From contig CAKSSY010000037.1 in the NCBI GenBank assembly GCA_934489945.1, positions 1 to 17,405 on the forward strand: DNA of 17,405 nt. The letters run 5' to 3'. The position numbers and the translations under genes were made by a program. The notes under the pieces were generated by a model. That model was not told where the DNA came from. It saw only the letters and a list, made by a program, of their open reading frames with translations, and searched no databases. The first letter of the stretch is position 1, and every line of letters begins with the position of its first letter. This document shows positions 13,752 through 17,405 of the stretch, piece after piece. This stretch comes from an uncultured Eubacteriales bacterium (GTDB lineage Bacteria > Bacillota > Clostridia > Oscillospirales > CAG-272).

Positions 13752-14594
13752 TTACTTCACCTCCATCCGGAAGAGATTGCAAGTCTCCTCGTGTGCCTTT
13801 CTTTCAAACGGCTTGTACATTGATCCGCGTGACATTGCCTCGTCAAAATCAATCTTGTGACCGTCAAATTCAGGACCGTCGACACAGGCAAACTTTGTCT
13901 CGCCGCCGACCGTAAGACGACATCCGCCGCACATTCCCGTTCCGTCAATCATAATGGGATTCATGGATGCCACTGTCTTGATATCGTATTCCTTCGTCAG
14001 TCCGCAAACAAATTTCATCATGATAAGAGGACCGATGGTAATAACTTCATCGTACTTCTCGCCCGACTCAATCAGCTTTCTGAGAGCGTCGGTCACAAGA
14101 CCCTTTTCGCCACAACTGCCGTCATCGGTCATCAAAACAAAGCGATTGCTTACCGCGCGGAATTCGTCTTCCAGAATAACCAAATCCTTGTTGCGGAAAC
14201 CAACCACAGAGTGAACCTCGCAACCAAGTGAGTGGAGCTTCTTGGCAACCGGGAACGCAATGGCACAACCGACACCGCCGCCGACCACAGCCACTTTTTT
14301 GAGTCCCTCGGTCTCGGTAGCCCGACCAAGCGGTCCCACAAAATCCGCCAGAAAATCGCCTTCGTTCAAATGATTCAGCTTTTCGGTCGTCGCGCCCACA
14401 ATCTGAAAAATTATGGTAACAATTCCCTTTTCACGATCAAAATCCGCGACGGTCAGCGGGATGCGCTCCCCTTCGTCGTCGACCCGAAGAATCACAAACT
14501 GTCCCGGTTCGGCTTTGCGTGCCACGGCGGGAGCTTCAATATCCATACGTGTAACGGTCGGATTCAGAGCTTTTTTGCTGAGGATTTTATACAT
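13752..14594 (-). CDS. nfnA: NfnA-type ferredoxin-NADP reductase subunit
   Basis: The product is 280 aa, related to the dihydroorotate dehydrogenase electron-transfer subunit PyrK and to NfnA/SudB. The N-terminal FAD-binding barrel includes PGQFVILRV and ERIPLTVADF. The NAD-binding fold begins VAVVGGGVGCAIAFPVAKKL. The C-terminal [2Fe-2S] site is formed by the cysteine cluster MCGGCRLTV with FACVDGPEFDGH. ATG 14594 has AAGGAAGG 7 bp upstream. An ATG 33 bp earlier (14627) would sit at the predicted transcription start and has no ribosome site. The gene is first in the nfnA-nfnB operon, behind a perfect sigma-A promoter, so high constitutive expression is likely. Without the partner it could be mistaken for PyrK, but no pyrD is nearby. 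Confidence 0.9.
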   Translation of the reverse strand: MYKILSKKALNPTVTRMDIEAPAVARKAEPGQFVILRVDDEGERIPLTVADFDREKGIVTIIFQIVGATTEKLNHLNEGDFLADFVGPLGRATETEGLKKVAVVGGGVGCAIAFPVAKKLHSLGCEVHSVVGFRNKDLVILEDEFRAVSNRFVLMTDDGSCGEKGLVTDALRKLIESGEKYDEVITIGPLIMMKFVCGLTKEYDIKTVASMNPIMIDGTGMCGGCRLTVGGETKFACVDGPEFDGHKIDFDEAMSRGSMYKPFERKAHEETCNLFRMEVK

Positions 14595-14632
14595 AACTCT
14601 ACCTTCCTTACTCAAAAATTTCGACATAAGTC

Positions 14633-14661
14633 ATTATAATATAATTATAACGCCTTGTCAA
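14633..14661 (-). promoter_or_regulatory. Perfect sigma-A promoter of nfnAB
   Basis: On the minus strand TTGACA (14661-14656) and TATAAT (14638-14633) are both exact and 17 bp apart. Transcription would start near 14626, leaving a leader of about 32 nt before the nfnA ATG. This placement also rules out the longer nfnA start. Confidence 0.88.
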
Positions 14662-14704
14662 GGAATTTTTCTTGGCAAAACATCCGAATGTTTGTAAAAT
14701 CCCC

Positions 14705-14733
14705 TTGAAGAAAAACAGAATTTATGGTATACT
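14705..14733 (+). promoter_or_regulatory. Sigma-A promoter of the SbcD-like/YhaN-like operon
   Basis: TTGAAG (14705-14710) and TATACT (14728-14733) are 17 bp apart, with TGG giving an extended -10. It lies about 30 bp upstream of the metallophosphoesterase start and is back to back with the nfnAB promoter, with 43 bp between the two -35 elements. Confidence 0.75.
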
Positions 14734-14764
14734 GAAAACGTATTTTATGAGTATGAGGTGAGCC

Positions 14765-15874
14765 ATGATTCGTCTTATCCATTGTGCCGATCTGCATTTG
14801 GACAGCCCGTTTTCGGGTTTGGATGCCGCACTTAGTGAATCCCGCCGCGCACAGCAACGGGAACTGTTCCGCGCCCTTATCTGTCACGCCAAAAACCGCC
14901 GGGCTGATCTTTTTCTCATCGCAGGCGATCTGTTTGACAGCGGATTCACCTCATCCTCCACTGTAAAACTTGTTGCAGAACTGTTGGCAACTCTCGACTG
15001 CCCCGTTCTCATTGCGCCGGGCAACCATGATCCCTATCGGGAAGGCGGGCTCTACAGTACCGCATTTCCTGCCAATGTCACAATCTTTACGGGCGAGAAA
15101 CTCTCCTCGGTCTATTTCCCGAAAATCAATACCGCTGTCCACGGCTACGCCTTCACCTCGGACCGGCATAACGAAAACCCTCTTGACGGCGGTGTCAGAC
15201 TGGATCCGTCCAAGATCAACATTCTGTGTGCCCACGCTGATCTCGATGCCCCGCTTTCCAAATATGCTCCCATAACATCGCGTCAGATCGCCGAATCCGG
15301 CTTTGATTATGCCGCACTCGGTCATATCCATAACCCGCCGGCAATCAAAACCCTCGGCAGAACTCTCACCGCCTACAGCGGATGCCTTGAGGGCAGAAGT
15401 TTTGATGAATTGGGCTACGGTGGAGCCATTGCCGTGGATATTGACGGAAAAAATGTCACCTGCGAAAGAATCCGGATTGCCAAACAACGTTATATGATGG
15501 AAACCCTTGACATAACGGGTTCCTCCACCGATGAAGATACCGTTGCCAAAATCCGCGGTCGGATCGCGGCTTGTAATTATCAGAATGATACCGCTCTGCG
15601 CGTCATCCTCACGGGGACGCTCACACCCGATTATATCCCCTCTCCCGCCCACATACGGGAAGAAATCCAAGGACTTTACAGCCTGGACATACGGGATGAA
15701 ACACTTCCCTTGCCCGACCTTGCCGAACTGGAACGAGATATGAGTATTCGCGGCGAGTATTACCGTGAATTGATTGCCCGTATGAAAAACGGTGACGAGG
15801 AAGAACGAAAGACTGCCGCCGAGGCACTTCGCATCGGTCTTTGCGCTCTTGACGGCAAACCCGTGATACTGTAA
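14765..15874 (+). CDS. SbcD/YhaO-like DNA repair metallophosphoesterase
   Basis: The product is 369 aa. The calcineurin-type nuclease motifs appear in order: CADLHLDSP with Asp9 and His11, GDLFD (54-58, Asp55), GNHD (86-89), CAHADLD and GHIHNPP. These bind the two metal ions that cut DNA in Mre11/SbcD enzymes. A capping and partner-binding region rich in charged residues makes up the last third. GAGGTG lies upstream of ATG 14765. The gene is followed after 11 bp by an SMC-type ATPase, as expected for a nuclease-ATPase complex. The membrane helices in that partner point to the YhaO/YhaN branch rather than classical SbcD/SbcC, but this protein alone does not settle the branch. It should act in double-strand break or end processing. 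Confidence 0.9.
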   Translation: MIRLIHCADLHLDSPFSGLDAALSESRRAQQRELFRALICHAKNRRADLFLIAGDLFDSGFTSSSTVKLVAELLATLDCPVLIAPGNHDPYREGGLYSTAFPANVTIFTGEKLSSVYFPKINTAVHGYAFTSDRHNENPLDGGVRLDPSKINILCAHADLDAPLSKYAPITSRQIAESGFDYAALGHIHNPPAIKTLGRTLTAYSGCLEGRSFDELGYGGAIAVDIDGKNVTCERIRIAKQRYMMETLDITGSSTDEDTVAKIRGRIAACNYQNDTALRVILTGTLTPDYIPSPAHIREEIQGLYSLDIRDETLPLPDLAELERDMSIRGEYYRELIARMKNGDEEERKTAAEALRIGLCALDGKPVIL

Positions 15875-15885
15875 AGGAGGGAAAT

Positions 15886-17405
15886 ATGAGAATACGGAAA
15901 ATACATATTGAAGAATACGGAGCCCTCCGTGAACGTGATTTTTCCCTTTCGGACGGAATCAATCTGTTTGAAGGGCGGAACGAATCGGGAAAAAGTACCG
16001 TTCTTTCCTTTATCCGTTTCCTTCTTTACGGTCTGCCGCGTCGCTCGTCGGGAGAGACCGTCGGGAAACGTCAACGGGGACTCAGTTGGCAGAACGGCGT
16101 TGCCGCGGGGAGCATGGAAGTAATAAAAGATCGGAAAAGCTATCGCATTGAACGCCGCAGTCAGTTGCGCGAAGGCGGATCGCTCGCCGAGACCTGTAAA
16201 ATTTTTGACACCGAAACGGGTGCCGAGGTCTTTCACGGCGAAAACCCGGGTAAGGTCTTTCTCGGTATCCCCGCCGAGGTCTTTACCGGAACCGCCTGCG
16301 TTCGTCAGTTGGAATGTACCGAGATGAACAGTGACGAAATCAATTCGTCAATTGAAAATCTCCTGTTTTCCGCCGATGAAGAGATCGATACCGCCAAGGT
16401 GCAGGGGAAACTGGATGACTTGCGCCGAACCCTTCTTTATAAAAACGGAAAAGGCGGCAGACTGTTTGAACTGGAAACCACGAAAGACCTGCTGGAGACC
16501 AAATTGAAGACCGCCATGCAGAATGCCGAAACCATGATTGCTAAAGAGGCGGCGGTCGAACGGCTCAAAACGGTCTCGGAAAAGGCAAAAAAGCAAGCCG
16601 AAGAAGCCGAAGAACAAATCCGCATTTACGAAACGGCAACTGCCCTCAAACGGTTTGAGACCCTTCATTCCTATGAAAAACAATATGCAGACTGCGAAAA
16701 AGATCTCGAAAAACTCGTTCGGGAAAAGGGATATCGCGATGCACTGCCCGACCGCGAAACGCTCGGTGCAATAGAACGGTTTGCCGCAACCTTGAACGAT
16801 GCCGCCCGAAATCGGGAATCGGCAGAAACGGCTCTTCACCGCGCGGAAAATTCGCCCTGCGGTGATCGCGGGCTCGCGGCGTTTTATGCCAGGACCGATG
16901 AGGAGGGAGGCAAGGAAACCATTTGTGCCGCCTTCCTGACCGCCGTCAAAAAACAGAAGCATGCCATCCTTCGCGCCGTTCTTTTCTTTGTGTTCGGCGG
17001 AATATTGCTTGGAGGCGGAACGTTTTCTTTGCTTTCCGATTTTTTTGCCGCTTATTATTCGTCTGTTCCGTATTTTCCATACTGTTTGCTCGGGGGCGGA
17101 ACCCTTTTGGCAGGACTCGGCATCTTTTCCCTGATCTCGGCGGGAAAAAGCAAAAAGAAAAAAATCGCTCTTGTCGACAAAATCGGCGTTTCCGCTCCGT
17201 CGTCGGTCACGGGAGAGTCGCTTGCCGCACACATTGAAAATTGCCGTAAAAACCACGAGCTTTGCGAACAATACGACACCGCACTTCTCAAAGCCAAAAA
17301 GAATTATGATGAGAGTACCACCGCCCTCGAAAAATCCATAGACAGCACCGCTCGGATGCTTTCGTCGGTCGGAGTCGGAACCCCAGCCGAAAACACGACG
17401 GAAAC
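15886..17405 (+). CDS. YhaN-like SMC/Rad50-type ATPase, 3' end outside window
   Basis: The first 506 codons are present and the frame is open to the window end. The N-terminus MRIRKIHIEEYGAL is typical of SbcC/RecF/YhaN ATPases. Walker A is GRNESGKST (30-38) and the Q-loop glutamine is near residue 141 in CVRQLE. A Glu/Lys/Ala-rich coiled coil occupies about 190-350. Two strongly hydrophobic stretches (about 360-388 and 396-418) form a membrane hairpin, followed by a Lys cluster and a second coiled coil. Soluble SbcC lacks such helices, whereas YhaN proteins have them in the middle, so YhaN is the better name. Walker B and signature motifs must lie beyond the edge. GGAGG precedes ATG 15886, 11 bp after the nuclease gene. 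The product should partner that nuclease, probably at the membrane. Confidence 0.88.
   Translation, partial: MRIRKIHIEEYGALRERDFSLSDGINLFEGRNESGKSTVLSFIRFLLYGLPRRSSGETVGKRQRGLSWQNGVAAGSMEVIKDRKSYRIERRSQLREGGSLAETCKIFDTETGAEVFHGENPGKVFLGIPAEVFTGTACVRQLECTEMNSDEINSSIENLLFSADEEIDTAKVQGKLDDLRRTLLYKNGKGGRLFELETTKDLLETKLKTAMQNAETMIAKEAAVERLKTVSEKAKKQAEEAEEQIRIYETATALKRFETLHSYEKQYADCEKDLEKLVREKGYRDALPDRETLGAIERFAATLNDAARNRESAETALHRAENSPCGDRGLAAFYARTDEEGGKETICAAFLTAVKKQKHAILRAVLFFVFGGILLGGGTFSLLSDFFAAYYSSVPYFPYCLLGGGTLLAGLGIFSLISAGKSKKKKIALVDKIGVSAPSSVTGESLAAHIENCRKNHELCEQYDTALLKAKKNYDESTTALEKSIDSTARMLSSVGVGTPAENTTE

Noticed and set aside
1..17405. Defence island, CRISPR array, toxin-antitoxin pair or prophage
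   Set aside because: No spaced direct repeats, no integrase or transposase, no small paired toxin genes. The SbcD/YhaN-like pair is a common repair operon and not in itself a defence system.

Overview
The window reads as ordinary chromosome of an endospore-forming member of the Clostridia (Firmicutes), probably an uncultured gut-type lineage of moderate GC. The evidence is a dgt-dnaG-sigA operon, a SpoIIGA/pro-SigE pair, a zinc-type L31 gene, an NfnAB electron-bifurcation pair, YhaO/YhaN-like DNA repair genes, strong GGAGG-type ribosome binding sites and textbook sigma-A promoters. Apart from the gene running off the right edge, every gene looks intact. I see no tRNA, rRNA, CRISPR array, prophage or insertion sequence.

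Left part (1-4211). A consensus promoter fires out of the left edge. A DUF421 membrane protein and a DUF4363 protein overlap by 4 bp on the + strand. They meet tail to tail, 1 bp apart, with a minus-strand HAD-family phosphatase. A 200-bp hairpin-rich spacer follows. Then comes a minus-strand 614-aa lipoprotein resembling ABC solute-binding proteins, with no permease beside it. It has a consensus promoter and a long GC-rich leader that can fold.

Central part (4212-10367). The macromolecular-synthesis operon dgt-dnaG-sigA runs on the minus strand, with overlapping or near-overlapping genes. Back to back with it on the + strand are spoIIGA and sigE. These encode the membrane protease and the pro-sigma factor that start the mother-cell sporulation programme. 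Their promoter has perfect -35 and -10 hexamers 22 bp apart, with candidate Spo0A boxes, the same unusual geometry known for the B. subtilis spoIIG promoter. This is the most informative regulatory signal in the window. sigG is not next to sigE; rpmE (L31), with its own promoter and terminator, follows instead.

Right part (10368-17405). The GTPase gene hflX and the yigZ-type gene are nearly contiguous. They end at a nested hairpin shared with the convergent nfnA-nfnB operon, which encodes an electron-bifurcating ferredoxin:NADP oxidoreductase. Back to back with nfnA is a two-gene operon for an SbcD/YhaO-like metallophosphoesterase and a YhaN-like SMC-type ATPase with a central pair of membrane helices; the ATPase is cut by the window end.

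I did not find a convincing undescribed multi-gene system. The points worth a second look are regulatory and structural: the spoIIG-type promoter, the hairpin between spoIIGA and sigE, the spacer hairpins near 1840-2013, and the leader of the lipoprotein gene.
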